From positions 1 to 64,000 of the forward strand of contig JAPYMA010002995.1 of the NCBI GenBank assembly GCA_035041965.1: a DNA stretch of 64,000 bases. Direction: 5' to 3'. Source of the stretch: Anisakis pegreffii (lineage: Eukaryota; Nematoda; Chromadorea; Rhabditida; Anisakidae). The notes beneath the pieces were generated by a model. That model saw only the letters and a list, made by a program, of their open reading frames with translations. It was not told the origin of the DNA and made no database searches. Shown here piece by piece: positions 10,794 through 25,126 of the stretch. Position numbers and translations under genes: made by a program. Every line of letters starts with the position of its first letter. Within the stretch, counting starts at the first letter, position 1.

Positions 10794-13700
10794 ATGACCG
10801 ATTCAAAGTATTTCACCACAACGAAAAAAGGTAATGCTTTATTGGTTTTCCACTGATTTTAATTTTCAAACTCATGTTTTGTTCCAAGTTTCTGTGCAGC
10901 AACTTTGCTCGCTCTACAAATAATATGAACGAAATCACCTGGTTTGGCTATCGGTTAATGCATTCGAATCGTACATGATAATAATTCAATTTGGATCTCC
11001 TGTTATCATAACCGGAAAATTCTCTGTTCGGATTAGTTCAATTTTATTAAAAATCAATTCATTCAGGTGAAATATTCGAGCTGAAAAATGAACTGAATTC
11101 GGATAAGAAGGAGAAGAAGCGTGAAGCTGTGAAAAAGGTGATTGCGAGTATGACTGTTGGTAAGGATGTTAGGTTAGTATGTTCTTTCATTTCAGTGATG
11201 CAATCGTGCCCTCAGCAATTCTCTGAAGCATTTTCATGCGTTGCGAGGAATCTGTTTGAGTTAATACTTTGTTGTGAAGTTACCTGGTACGATAATATTC
11301 ATTGGAGTTGTGTTATTGTTTAGTGCGCTATTTCCGGACGTCGTAAATTGTATGCAAACGGATAATGTTGAATTGAAGAAGTTGGTCTATCTTTATTTGA
11401 TGAATTATGCAAAAAGTCAGCCGGATCTTGCAATTATGGCTGTTAATACATTCGTTAAAGTTCGTTTCATTCACATTTCTCTTTTTTTGTTCTTAATTTT
11501 CGTATTGATGACCATCATTACCTCATTATTTAGAATCATAATTTTGTTTTTGTAAAAGTCATCTGATGGGTTGTAGTACCATAGTATATTATCTCAGCTC
11601 TTCTCAGTTGTTCATTGGTTTTGATTCTAAGATGAAATACGATTTAAATGTAATGCTGATTACTGATTGAAATATGCGTTCAATTCTAGGACTGTGAAGA
11701 TCCGAATCCGCTGATTCGCGCACTAGCGGTGAGAACGATGGGTTGTATTCGTGTTGATAAGGTTAATTGGATTGCGTTGTTTGAGAGTGTGCTATCAAAG
11801 ATATTCAAGATTTTCGATGCATGAAATCTCTTTTCCATCCTAAGCCGATTATTTCATACTCAACAAATTTCACTACTCATTAATGAAAAGGAAATTCACT
11901 TCAAATTGACAAATGAAATGATGTTTTTTAGATCACCGAATATCTATGTGAACCACTGCGTAAATGTATGAAAGATGAAGATCCATATGTGCGAAAGACT
12001 GCGGCAGTTTGTGTCGCTAAACTACACGACATCAATGCGTCGTTGGTTGAAGATCAAGGATTTGTGGAGTTGCTGAATGATTTGTTGAGTGATTCGAATC
12101 CGATGGTGGTGGCAAATGCGGTTGCGGCGTTGACCGAGATCAACGAAACAAGACCGTTGATTGAGATCAATTCACAGACAATCAACAAATTGTTGACGGC
12201 ACTGAACGAGTGTACCGAATGGGGTCAAGTCTTCATTCTGGATGCACTCGCTTCCTATCAACCCAAAGATGAACGTGAAGCGCAAAACATTTGCGAACGT
12301 ATCAGTCCTCGTCTTGCGCACGCAAATGCGGCCGTTGTGCTGTCGACAGTCAAAGTGTTGATGAAACTCGTCGAGATGTTACCCGAAACATCCGAATTCA
12401 TCGGTCAACTAACCAAGAAATTGGCACCACCAATGGTCACTCTACTGTCAGCCGAACCTGAAATACAATACGTTGCTCTAAGAAATATCAATTTGATCGT
12501 ACAAAAGCGACCGGATATTCTGAAGCAGGAAATGAAAGTGTTCTTTGTGAAATACAACGATCCGATATATGTGAAAATGGAAAAATTGGATATAATGATT
12601 CGTCTTGCACAACAGAGCAATATATCGCAGGTGTTGAGTGAACTGAAAGAATATGCCACAGAGGTGGACGTTGATTTCGTACGCAAAGCTGTGCGTGCAA
12701 TTGGTCGTTGTGCGATCAAGGTGGAGCAAAGCGCTGAACGATGTGTGAGCACACTGTTGGATTTGATACAGACGAAGGTGAATTATGTGGTGCAAGAGGC
12801 AGTCGTTGTCATCAAGGACATATTCCGTAAGTATCCGAACAAATACGAAAGTATCATCTCGACTCTATGCGAGAATTTGGATACGTTGGATGAGCCAGAG
12901 GCACGTGCCTCGATGATCTGGATAATTGGCGAGTATGCGGAACGGATTGATAATGCAGATGAACTGCTCGAATCATTCGTCGAAGGTTTCCATGATGAAA
13001 ATACGCAAGTTCAACTGCAACTGTTAACCGCAGTGGTGAAGTTGTTTTTGAAACGTCCAACAGACACGCAGCAACTCGTACAAAGAGTTTTATCGCTAGC
13101 AACACAGGACAGTGATAATCCGGACTTGAGGGATCGTGGATATATCTATTGGCGTTTACTGAGCGCTGATCCTGCCGCAGCCAAAGAGGTTTGTACTTTT
13201 TGTTTGTGTTCATTTCTCGTCACGGGTTCGACAAAAAAATTGCAATGGAACGATTTTGAGTGTAGTAATCGAACAGTAGTGGTTTTGAAAACATTGATAG
13301 TTGTGATCGAATAATGAAATTGATCGTAAAATTCATCCGTTTCAGGTGGTACTGGCCGAAAAGCCGTTGATATCCGAAGAAACAGATTTACTCGAGCCAT
13401 CCTTGTTGGATCAATTGGTTTGCCATATTGGTTCGCTGGCATCGGTATATCACAAACCACCGAATTCATTCGTTGACACTTCTAAACAGCCATTACGTGT
13501 TACAAGCGCACAAGCACAAAAGTTTGCATTTTATCGCATCAAATTGTTCTTTTTTTTTTTTGTTTGTCTTTAACATAGCTTTTCATTTATTCAATCAGTT
13601 TGCAAATGCGACAAACCGATAAAGTCATGAATCACTTGAATGTCATTATATATAATTTTGATTATCATCAGTTATTTGATTCCGCTTTTTGTTTTTCTTC

Positions 13701-16700
13701 TTTTGCACACTGTGCAAAATCAGTGATTCTGCATTGATTGTAAACTGAAGAGTTCATTTCTTTTATTGGCGTTCATTTCTATTTTGTAAGTGAGCTGATA
13801 ATAGCATTGATCATGTAACATGATCCGTGCGATCAAATGCATCTCACTATCGGCATGCTGCTGCAATTGTTTATGTTTATTCAATGATTTGTTATAAAGC
13901 ACAAATTCTGCGATTCAATGTCATGCATCATTTCGTTCAAACATCTAACTAGTGTTTGAGTGTGATGCATAAGCCTTTACGTGATTGCAATACAAATGAG
14001 CCTAAATGTAGAATTTCTGAAAAGTTGGACAAAAATACCAACAAGAATAATACTTCAAGAAGGTTGGATCTTTATTTCAAACCCGATTCCATTTAGAATT
14101 GGTTTTCAAACGGTTTTTTAACGCAACTCTGGTATTGACATAGGAATATTCTCGCGATTTTCAGTGCTGCTCCAGCAGGTTCAGGTGATGTGTCAGGTCG
14201 TACCGGTGCCAATCAAGAAGCAGCACCAGCTGCAGCACCCACTGTAATCCCATCTCAAGATACTCTAATCGCTGATCTTTTATCACTGGATCTCAGCGCG
14301 CCTCCGGCTGGTGTACCAACCGCGCCTGGTTTGTGATCATATATCTAGTTATTTTTCGAAGGATTGATATACTATGGCAATGATTTCATTTTCGCCATAA
14401 AGAGCTTCACCTTTGTTATGGTTATGGAATTTCACAGAAAAGTTTCCCTTTGAACTTCATGGTCTATCAACTGTTCTATTGTTAGTATCAGTGAACTTTT
14501 TTTGATCTTTTTATGCAATGTTGTTTGCATTGCACGGTTTACTTGTTTAGGCTTTCCCAAATGTTTTTGACTAAGTGGATAGTTTTTTCGTTTTCCTTGA
14601 TAAATTTAACGTTGTCGATAAGCTGGACAGATAACTGCTGAAACGATAATAGCGATGAAGTGTATTCGTTGTTATCTAATGAAACTATTTTGTGATGTAT
14701 TCAGATTGGTTGTGATTTTCAGGTATGGGATTGGGCACCTATCAACCAGCGCCCGTATCGGCTGGTCTTGACGACTTGTTGGGTCTTGGCTCAGATGGTT
14801 TATTGGGTGATATTGGAGGTGCCACATCTCCGCCCACAGTTATGATGCAAGCGTCAGGAAGTGGTCAGTTTGTTGGAGGAATTCCGCCGTCGAGTAACTC
14901 GCCATTTGGTGCACCCTTAGCACCAATGCTGAATCAGACACCACCGCTCAACATCACTCCTCCAAATGTTCCGGTGCCTGCAGTCAATTTCACCACTGGT
15001 CCACCTATTGCTGCACCTAATGCTGCCGCTGCCATATCGTCTGCAAATCCATTCTCTTCACTCAGTGACATCTTCGGTACTGCACCCAACAGCACGCCAG
15101 TTTTTGGCTCTCAAGTCGGTTATGTTGCACCAAAATCGGTATATTTTGGTTTATTGTAATTCGTTTTTAATGTTTTGCCGCTCGTTTTCCGTGCATCTCA
15201 TCCACATACTGAAATTTATTTGTTCTTATTATTTCTGGTTGCGCTAAAGTATCAAGCATTTGGCGCTCACACTTTATTATCTGTTTTCTTTGCGAGACGT
15301 CATGTTATATGGGATTTGCTGTTCAGAAGAAAGGATCCACCTAGAATTAGAGGAATTGAAGCCCAGTGAAGAATTATTCCTTATCAGTTATTCATTGATT
15401 CGCAAGTCCTCCCATCTTATCATATCAGTCAAGGAACCATTGGAAAAAGATTTCTTTTCGAGGTGTGGTTAGAGGCAAGTCGTGGTAAGGGAACACAAAT
15501 CGAGGGTACGTTTGCACGCCGCGGAGGATTCATCTATATGGACATGACTTTCATGAATCGAGCTATGCAACCATTCCAGGGATACGCAATTCAGTTCAAT
15601 AAGAACTCGTCAGTTTTTTTTTTTTTGTTGTCATTTTTCAAACATTTTTTTGAAAGTTGACTTACTTTCATTAAATGTTAGCTTACACTGACTACAATTC
15701 AGTTTCGTTCCAAATATCAGTTCTGAAAGTTGAGGTATTGTTGAAAAAAAAGTAATTAAATTATTTTCAGATTCGGATTGATTCCAGCTGAGCCATTACA
15801 ACTGAACACGCCTCTTTATCCAAATCAATCGCTGACCGTTTCATTAATGTGCAAAACAGGTGGACCGGTTCAGAAGATGGATCCTCTTACAAATCTTCAG
15901 GTTAGTATTTCGATCCAATGAAACAGGAGGATGTGAAATTGAATTCGTATGGAAATCACAATAGAATTGCATTCAGTCAATCCCATACAAGTTTTATTTA
16001 AGGTGGCCATCAAGAACGACGTTGATGTGTTTTATTTTGCTGTTATTGTACCACTGCATATGTTCTTCGACGAAGGTGGTCAAATGGAAAAACGCGATTT
16101 CTTACAATTGTGGAAGGAAATTCCCGAGCAGAATGAATTGCAATTCACGATTAATAATACACAAGCATTGAGTGCTGGTCAGTCGAATTCTTCTGCATCA
16201 CTTGAATGTTAACATCCTTATCGTTTTTGAAATTGAGATTCATTCTGAAAATTATTTCAGAATTTTTGGATTGAAATCATTTTCAGTCTGTTGTTGTGCT
16301 TCTTTACGTGTTGGTTTCTTTTTGTTCATAGGAACAGTAATAATCAATATCCCTGTATTGTCCATGCAGTAAGGTTTTCATTCGTTTTATTCTGAAGAAT
16401 GTTGAAGTGAGATTCATCTTCTTCAAATTTGACTATTCACATGAAATAGTCACTCAGTTACAATTGGGCAGTGACATCTGTCATTTATTTCAGATGACAT
16501 CTGTACAAAACTACAACAAAATAACGTATTCACCGTAGCACGTCGTAATGTCGACGGACAGGAATTACTCTATCATTCCATTAAATATACCAATCAGATC
16601 TACGTTCTCTCTGAACTTAAAATGCAGAACAATTCACAACAACTCACGGTTTGTCTCTTTTCTAAACTTACTTGGTCTTTGCGAATAATTCATCTGAACA

Positions 16701-16909
16701 TTCAATTCATTTGTTGCTTTCGTTATTTATCTCTTCATTTGTCAATCGTTTCATTGATTAGCTCATTTGTTCAATCACATGCCAATTATTACTGATGTTT
16801 TCACTTAATGTTGTTCTGATTCATCCACTTGCAGCTGTCACTGAAATCACGTCACGTTGCTGCAATTTCGAATCTCAACGATGAATATCAATTGATCATT
16901 TCGAACTGA
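10794..16909 (+). CDS. apb-1: AP-1/AP-2 complex beta-adaptin subunit
   Basis: The beta subunit of the clathrin adaptor complexes, acting at the trans-Golgi, endosomes and plasma membrane. There are 13 exons: 10794-10830, 11067-11172, 11324-11459, 11690-11761, 11932-13188, 13346-13521, 14165-14328, 14723-15138, 15463-15608, 15771-15900, 16003-16177, 16494-16648 and 16835-16909. All phases agree and give 1014 residues. The HEAT-repeat trunk (about 1-590) starts [19 protein letters not shown] and is very close to animal AP2B1. The hinge (about 595-780) is Gly/Pro/Ala-rich, holds the clathrin box LLSLD at about 633 (human has LLNLD at about 631) and a second acidic-leucine stretch ([10 protein letters not shown]). 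The ear (about 788-1014) contains [21 protein letters not shown] and NDVDVFYF and ends LIISN. Nematodes are reported to use one beta chain for both AP-1 and AP-2, which I assume here. The 3' end of exon 6 (GTTTGC donor) is the least certain junction. The gene appears intact. Confidence 0.95.
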
Positions 16910-18742
16910 ACTGATTCACAACGATCGGTGATTTTTGAATGTTTTGTGATCCATCAAGTTCATTTTTGTACTGAAATTGCATAAATTAAATGGTTGTGGT
17001 GTCAATTCTTAATTAAAATAATACGATTATTTTATCACTTGTTGTAATCCACTCGAAGTGAATGTGTTATTCGGTGATTGATCTGCCGTCAATTATCCAT
17101 TAATTTATTGTTTTTATTCTCTGGTTTGCGAGCATTTGTGGTTGCCAACTTCATGATATTCTCTTAGTGATACTTCTTCTTTGTTTATGTATTAGTGAAT
17201 AATTCTTTGCTGATTGTCATCACCTACCAATTTTATTGTATTCTTTACCTTGCTCTTAATACATAGAGTAGAGATGGTAAGCGAACCAAATTTGGGTGCA
17301 ATTGAAATCCAACTGAATCTTTTCTGTATTTGAATTTTAAAATGCAAAACTGTTCCATAACAATCCAAGCGAACTTTAATTGCTTATCATCGCTGATTTG
17401 GAAAGATTTACAGTGCTGATCGTGACATCTTTTTTTTGTTGTTGAATTAGTCGTTCTTAGAGTGCACGATTTTCTCGATTGTGACTGTGAGAAATTGAAC
17501 GGCTCTTTTTTTGCTGATTGTAGACTGTGAGCTATTTAGTGTGTTTTTATGCATGTCAATACGGACTTTAAAATTCGTCTCAAAATAACTTCGGTTATTC
17601 TGAAAAGAAAAAATGTGTGTGTGTGTTCATGCAATAAGTTTCCACTCTCGAGAGGGGGAGAAGCGTGAAGACATCGGGTTGCTGATGGTAATTATTCCAA
17701 CGAGAATAATGTTCTTCTCCGATAAGTTTCTGATGCTCTTGAAGTTTTTCATGATAGTAGTAGAAGTTTTGTGATGGTGGATGTGAAACGTGACTGTTTT
17801 CGTTGCTTAATTGATTGATTGCTGTTTACTTATTTCTTTGTTCATTCATCAATAGTAAACCTTTTTAATTGTGCAACTTTGTTTTTCATTTGTACACAAT
17901 TGATGAATGTTTATACTTTTCTGACAGTTGAGAATATTCTCAACCCAATGCTATCAAAAAATCCGGCATTCCGGCATGAGCAAACCTGAGTGTATCAATG
18001 GTTTGAATGTGTTATTTTAGTAGTGGTCCTCAGGTGTGCTCCATGACCCCCTTCGATGGTTTGACAGGCCGTCATTACCCTCCCCCCTTCCCACTACAAT
18101 AGTATACCATTTCCACGCACAACGTCAGAAGTAACTTCCCGACCTCCTCTATTACCCCCGTGACACCCCTAAATTACCCAAAAATGAGTAATTCCTACCT
18201 AAGGGACCCATATGCTACTCCATATATTCCCACTGCAACGATGAATCTTTAAAATGCATCATTCATATCCCAGAAACGGTGCATTGGACATCGAATTCTC
18301 ATGTGTGCATTCGTTTGCAATATTCAAAAATGAGTATGCTGGCAGCCGTGTGTAGAAGGTGTATAGAGGATAGTGGTGTATTGCTGGCAGACCGAGGGAT
18401 CGAGTCTGTTCGTTTTGGAGGTGTATTGGGAAACGTTTTGAAAAGTTTGGATATGCAGTGAAATCACAGACCGACGACGAGCAAAAACAATGTGCAAATG
18501 TGGATAACATCAGAGCGTCGTTTTATTTAGTCGCACGGCCGTAAGCAAAGAGTTTAAAGATAAACTGAGTTTATTGATGTGTGCAGCTTGCATGCATTGT
18601 TTATCAACTCGAACTGCTCTACTTTTGATACATGCACACAAGCTTAAGCGTAGATCTGTGAAGAGAGCAGAGCGTGAAGATGACAGCGAATTCAAACACG
18701 CAACAACAACTCTGAGTTTGCTGCAAGTGGATAGGGAGGGAT

Positions 18743-18790
18743 AAACTGGAAGAACGAGGCAATGTTCGTATTGCCTCATTCTTCTAGTTT
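18743..18790. repeat. 48-nt hairpin, 21-bp stem and 6-nt loop
   Basis: AAACTGGAAGAACGAGGCAA at 18743 is followed after a short loop by its near-perfect reverse complement, ending TTCTAGTTT at 18790. There are two non-Watson-Crick positions; one is a G-U wobble on the plus strand and the other a G-U wobble on the minus strand. It does not extend outward, so it is shorter than a usual pre-miRNA. Confidence 0.75.
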
Positions 18791-19267
18791 GTTATGGATG
18801 ATGACTTTTAGAGATTACTACTCATGTCATTGAATAGTTGGGTGTGGTCCAATATTGAATATCATCAATCGTTATTCAGTAGGGATGCATCCTAAAGGAG
18901 TTGCTTTTCAAGACGTTTGAGAAAAACCGTTTTTGTATTCTCAGTTGATCGATTTTTGCCGGATATGTCACTGTTTTGGTGTGTTTTGTGCAGTGGATCT
19001 ATGCCTAATTTAAGTTCTATGTCAAATAATCAAGAATTTCATGTCGTTAACCATCATAAGTATCCAGCAGAAAATATCATCGTTATCATCATCATCATCA
19101 TCATTTACAGTCTAAATTCTACTCCTATCAATGCGAATTATACGTTCCGTTTTCTGTCAAAGAACCCAAATTTACGCAAGTTTCACAACGCCAACAATCA
19201 ATCGTGAACACGTCTCGATGTTTGCTGTCCGTAAAATTTCTCTTATCGTTAGTAACAAGTCAAAATT

Positions 19268-19274
19268 GTTGCAG
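19268..19274 (+). promoter_or_regulatory. probable trans-splice acceptor
   Basis: GTTGCAG ends two bases before the ATG at 19277, with no in-frame upstream exon needed. This is the usual geometry of SL trans-splicing in nematodes and supports the chosen start. Confidence 0.5.
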
Positions 19275-19276
19275 TA

Positions 19277-22200
19277 ATGTCAAATGAAGATGTGCAAGCG
19301 TCGACGAGTCGCATCACCTCGAGTGCTCCATCAGTAACGTTGCCACGAGCCCGAAGTTCGAGCACGACGGCTCTGCATCGATCCGAAGTGTTCGATCAGA
19401 AGTGCAAAGACGATGAGACAAGAAGTCAACAAGTGAATATGCTCGTTTCACCCGCACGAATTCCACTCCTGAAACGTGCTCTCAGCTTTCAAGTGAGTTC
19501 TGCGCATTCAGCAGTCTGTCTCATTTAAGGTCATCAACAATGATTTGTTTTTATCGGACAATGCGAAATGGATTCTGCAAACCAAACAGTTGTCTAGCAT
19601 GTACATATATGTAGCATTTACCTCTCCTCGTTTGATAACTTGAATTGTACGTTTCCTGTCCAAAAACCTAAACAATCAGAATTGTTTGACGTGATTTAGA
19701 AATTTCACATGGAATCAAATAAGTTTAAGGTGTTGAGGGCGAGAAAAAAAAAAGGAATTTATAATGAGTGACATCGTTATTAAAAAGTGCTGTAGAGTAG
19801 ATTGCAAATGCGGTTTTTTTGGCTCATTAAAACTAGTGAACGAACGCAGTGATGAGATGAGCACATTTGATGGATGTCAGTAATGATGCTGTTGATAGAC
19901 ATAGAGGAATTATCGTGAAAATCAACTATTTAATAATGAAAACAGCAGGAAGGAACGAGTGAATATAGACGTTATCGAATGTAAAAAATTTCTATTGTAA
20001 TATTTGAATTGAATCGATGTGTCGTCGTCGATTTGTTTGTACCTTTCAATGATTAATCTCTCGCTTTTCATATGTTCCATCAAAGCAACTATTTTCTATC
20101 GATAATTTATCTCGTAGAGAGTTGTCATTTGAAGTGTCTGCTATTGTTCGGTTGCCATATCATTTTACTCATTCATTTGACAATTTGCAGTGATTCAATT
20201 TTATTAAAATCTGCTCGAATAATTTATATGTGTAGTTTTTGATTGATTGTTCCGCAGTTGCAGCCATTCAGTTTCGTTACGCTTCTCGAAACAGCTCCTG
20301 AGATTGATCAGTGATTAGACATTCCCACTCATGTCAGTTTTTAATTTCCACTGCAAAACTGAGCAGATTTTGATCTGTTTCAGACATAATCAAATCTGCT
20401 TTCGTGAGAAAGCATTTTAAATTCGGATATATAATCAAAATATATATGAATAAATCTTATTCTTGACAGAAGTACCTCAAAAAAAACTGGGAATATGAGA
20501 GGCGAATATTAAATATTTGAATGACCAGAAGCATACTGTTAAACATATGCATGAAAATTGCTCAACTAATGATGCTTTTTCAAATAAATCGCCTTTGATA
20601 TTATAATAGTGTCTCAAAAATCCTCTCATTTGAATGCAAATTGTGTATTTTGAAACCAGTTTCTTCGTATAATTTTGTGGGATATTGGTTGCTGTTATCA
20701 TATAGTAAAACAATGCACTGTTCATTAGAGAAACCCATCAATCATTTGTGACTTTTTTCAATTCTCTTCGCACTTCAAATACACTCAGTTGTTTATGATT
20801 TCGGCAGTGAGTGACAGCTGCAGATAAAACCGCACGGATTGTGATTGTGAGCATTTTTCGGATGTTGCAGTATTGTTGCACGTTCTCATAAAGTAATAGT
20901 GAAAACTGAATTTTCTTGGCGATTCTTTTCTTGTTTGTAGTGTTGTTGTTGTTGTTGTTGTTATCATTGTGGATACAATTTAGCCAATGACCAATGGAAT
21001 TTTTCGTTTCTTCATTTCAGTTTGGCAACAAATCGAGCGAATCCGTCGAAAAGCTGGAGCGTGAATTACGAGCGAAGATTAGGATGCGATATAGGGACGT
21101 GGCGAAGTTTGTGATATGGCCTGAATGCACTCTTCCGAAAGAATACAATCGTGGATATGTGGTGCGCTCGTATTTTCATGTTTTTCTTCTTTTTTTTTAA
21201 AATTTTGTTCTGATGTACGTGTTCTCGCGTTTTATTGAATTGTAATACATTCTCATGTCTGATCAAGACAATCTTTTAACGTTTCTGACGTTCATTATCT
21301 CGAATGAACATTTCTTTGTCCCTTCCAACAGTGCTGCCTACTGCGCGCTTTCAGATCTATTCTGTGATACGTCTGAACTCCCCTCCCTCTCCATATACGA
21401 CCATGTCGTTTAGTTGTGCTGCTATAGTTTTGTAGATTTGTGAAAATGCGAAATTGTTCAAAAGGCGATTTATCGTAAGTGAATGTATGTGATCATTGGA
21501 AAGTTGCGATTAATTGCAGTCGTATAATGAAGATAAATCGAAGCGAACGGCCATTCGGTACACTCATGCAGGTAATCATCAATCAGCCGTGCTCAGATTG
21601 AATAAGGCATCACCAAAATGGAGCGATACCGAAGTGAGGAAAAAACTTTTGAGTGGTGAATTGGATACATCTGCATTCATCCATCCAGCCGGCTTAAAGC
21701 AAGACAGATCCAAGGTTTGTGTTGTATTGTAATCTGAAGAAAGAAATCTCAATGTCTGTGCCAAGAACTTTAATTCTCATTTGATGTTATTATATTGTAA
21801 AATTCGTGTGCAATACTTGTAAATAGTTTTTTGCTCTTTTCATATTTGTTCTCGAATGTTATGTGTTATTTGCTTGCTGGGTAATTCTAATTGTAAGACA
21901 ATTCGTGCACAGTTTAAATGATTTGTCTGCATTTTGTGTTCATTGTGCCAGTGTTCTTCAATATCTCAGCAAATCGTGCAATATTTGAAGCACTTGCATG
22001 ATTATATACTCGTTTGTTCGTTGTTGTTGTTAGGTTAGAAAGAAGTTTGCTTGGTGAAGTTTGATTTTAAAGAAGTGTTCCGTCGAAAATTGTCGGCCAT
22101 AATTCTGTTCTATTTGAATTCCGATTGCATCAGCTCAGAGCTTTTATTGGTGAATGAGTGAATGTAATTTCAGTTTTATCACCAATCACCTTCATTAGCA

Positions 22201-22485
22201 CGTCCACCCGGAATCGGTCTCAGTTCAGTTCGAGAGGAGCGATCCCAAGAGGATCAGTCGAATGAGCAACATGATAACTTCAAGAAGGGAGTTGTTAGTA
22301 TCGATGATGACCGAACACCTCAGTTACCGAACCAGATCAATGCCATTCGACGTTCAGAAAGCAGCGATGAAGACGAATCAATCATTGCGGTGACAACTCA
22401 TTCCGACGATAATGCTTTCACGGGTGAAGGCGACATCGATTTGGGTACAGAAAAGGAACCTGATATTCAGATCTTGAGGCTTTGA
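19277..22485 (+). CDS. unrecognised serine/charge-rich protein
   Basis: Four exons, 19277-19492, 21021-21161, 21520-21714 and 22174-22485, all joined in phase 0, give 287 residues. The donor of exon 2 could also be three bases earlier (21158). The N-terminus is Ser/Thr-rich and likely disordered (about 1-60), followed by PLLKRALSFQFGNK. Residues about 73-120 (SVEKLERELRAKIRMRYRDV, then FVIWPECTLPKEYNRGY) look like a folded or helical core. Next come KASPKWSDTEVRKKLLSGEL and an acidic C-terminal tail (RRSESSDEDES). No signal peptide, membrane segment or catalytic motif was seen. I do not recognise a family. It may be a scaffold or regulatory protein, but nothing in the sequence proves that. 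A GTGAGT site about 25 bases after the stop hints at alternative 3' splicing. Confidence 0.65.
20941..20962. repeat. short (GTT)n microsatellite
   Basis: Repeated TTG/GTT triplets within the first intron of the 19277 gene. Confidence 0.8.
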
Positions 22486-25126
22486 CGTGGTCATCGTTCT
22501 TTTGGATGGTGAGTGCATCAAACCTTTTGAAATATTAGTATCTCGCACAAATCAGGGATTTTTTGAGCAACATTTTTGGGATAAACGTTTGTCGTTTTCG
22601 TTTCTTTTTGGTTCAGTATGATATAATCTTTGCAAAGTTTTCGTTATATGGAAATTTATGTTATTATAAAATTGCAAACAATCGAGCCAGTTTCGTGCGA
22701 TTTAGTGAATTTAAAACTTACAATTAGTGATTTCTGGTATTTTGTGCTGGAATATGTGTAGTGGGCTGCTAGTCAGATTAATACTTTGGCCTGTCGTAAG
22801 ATTGAGGCTCTCTTTTCGACTTGGAATGATCTCTTTAGCTTCTCTTCAGGAGTTCGATTGATTTGCGTCGGTGCTGAGAGGTTCCCAATGCACATCTTCA
22901 TTTTACTCGATTTTTTTTTCCAACATATAAACACAACGGTAACTGTCGATTTGTAAACCTTAAAGTGCAAGAATTGAAGCGTTTTCGAGATAAATTTTGG
23001 CAAAGCCCAATACAAATTTCAAAAAAAAAAAGTGCGATTTGTTAACGTGTAATGGGATATGCGAAGTGTTTTCTAATCACAAGAACAACGGCAGTTACTT
23101 GTTGCAGTATTTTTTGTTGTGGTTATGTTAGAGTTGTGCACGAAAACACAACGGCTTGTTGATTACGTGGTTGTGATCATTGTTTCGTTTTTTCTTGTTT
23201 TGCGACTTGTGAAATATGAGACGAGGGTTATGTTCTTTGTTATAATACACCTATCACTGAATTATTTTCTGCATTTCCCCAAAATTGTTTTGGTGCTTCT
23301 TCATTCATCACTGAACAACGTCTGCTTTTGAAACAACATCCTTGGATATTTCGCGACGGAATGCTCATGATCTTATTATTATTATTATTATTATTATATA
23401 TTGCGAAGAAATGCTGCCCTCTTATAGTTAAAATAAAATGTGATTCTGTAGGCATTCTTTAAAAATTATAACTGCAATGCGGTCTCCTTGTTTCGTTGCA
23501 TCTAAAGAGCAAAGTGGATTTCTGTCGCAGTGGATTTTTTTAATTTGGACAATTTTTGGTTGATAGTAAAATCATTTTGTATTAGGGTTGAGTCTCGTGA
23601 GTTCCTGAGTATCCACGAAGTTTTCGTGCCCTCTGATGCTCCTCATTACTCTCGAGGTGTGTCGAGCTCGATTTCACCTCCGATCCAAGCCTGCTCCATA
23701 GCAGTTCAAAAATTCATTCGTAGAAAAAAATTGATGGATAGATCTGGAGCCTTTCGTCATACAATTGCAAATGATTTTTACATTTGTTTATTTTTCTCTT
23801 GTAAATGAAATTCCTGCTTCTTTCATTTACCTTTTTTATTTCCTTTTCTCAGTCTTCTAATGTGATCATTTCCAGTTGGCCATTTTTACTTGTAAGATTT
23901 ATTCGATCTAATGAAATTCGTTTATTGTTCAGTTGATTCATATTGTGATTGTTTTGAACGATACTTCAAGATGCAATGAAATCGTTTTGTTGCTTCGTCA
24001 AATGTTGCTGACAACAATTGATTCGATTTCCACTTAAGAATTTTTCCGCTTGGCCTCGTTGTGCTTTGTCGTTTTGTAGTGTCAAACATCAGATTTTATG
24101 TTGCCATATTGATTTCATGCGATACGAGAAATCTCCTGAAATATACTTGCCGCGTATCAATTGTTCGCGTATCAGTTTCGCAGCGTTTACCATTAAATAC
24201 TCGTCTGCAGCGAGGTTATTTTTCATGATCGCCCTAGAATCGCAATCACTCAAAATCCCTAACGACCTAATCTGTTAATCGTCTTAGTTTTATGTACTCT
24301 TCTTGAGTTTTCACTGAAACCTTTGACGCGACGTATCATCTTCGCATTGCGCATCCTGTGAATTTTATAAATATTGAAAGGTTCTTCACATAAAATTTTA
24401 ATGGGCTAAAGAATGTGTACCTGTAATGGAAAGGGTTAACGAACGAATCATGTTTGTAATCGTCAACATGCCGAAAAGAATTTTCGTTCTTTTTTGGAGT
24501 TGATTGGTTATGGTGGTGTTGTGTTTGAGTGTTTGAAAATGATTGGAATCGTCCGTTTTTCACTTAATGCTAATGGTTAGTGTTCTATTTGTTGGTCATT
24601 CTCATTCGAAATGTCAATTTGTTGATTCCAATTGCGAATTTGTTTCACTTTATAAGTGATATGTTAATTATTGTCTGTGTTTGAATGCTCTCAAATGGTG
24701 CATTTCTTCGTGTTTTTGATCTGTTATTATGCAATAAAATTTTGGCTTATTAGTGATGAAGTTGGTTGATTATTTTCTGTAATCACAACAAACATTTCAT
24801 TCCTATCACAGCTCATTCAAAGATAATAGCATTTGACAGTGGGCGAATTTTTTGTTTCTCTTTTTGGGTCGATGAGGTTATCGATAAAACCTGATTGTGA
24901 GAAAGATGAGCGAACATTCCGTTTCATAAAAAGATGCTGGTTTAATCTGTGAAACACAGCGGCAGTGCTCATCAAGTTAATGTCGTTATCAACAGTAGTG
25001 ATTCTTATTTTCACTATTGCCATTCAATTGCCTTCATCACATGACTATCAAGTCCCAGTGCTTTCTAAATGCACTCATCATGCACGTTGTCTCATTCACT
25101 ATCGTTTAACGACATACACTCACAAC
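22486..25126. other. no recognisable gene
   Basis: AT-rich, with many short frames on both strands, none with a family motif or plausible splicing. A short (TTA)n run lies at about 23371-23397. The left flank of the hAT-like element ends here. Confidence 0.45.

Larger units (their letters stand above)
16910..19276. other. intergenic; hairpin at 18743-18790, otherwise nothing
   Basis: It begins with the 3' UTR of the beta-adaptin gene. I see no supported gene; short frames around 18260-18780 lack family motifs. A compact inverted repeat is listed separately. A short ATC run lies near 19080-19105. Confidence 0.45.

Noticed and set aside
12405..13213. Several antisense frames of 70-119 codons
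   Set aside because: They lie opposite the long, highly conserved beta-adaptin exon and are shadows of its codon pattern.
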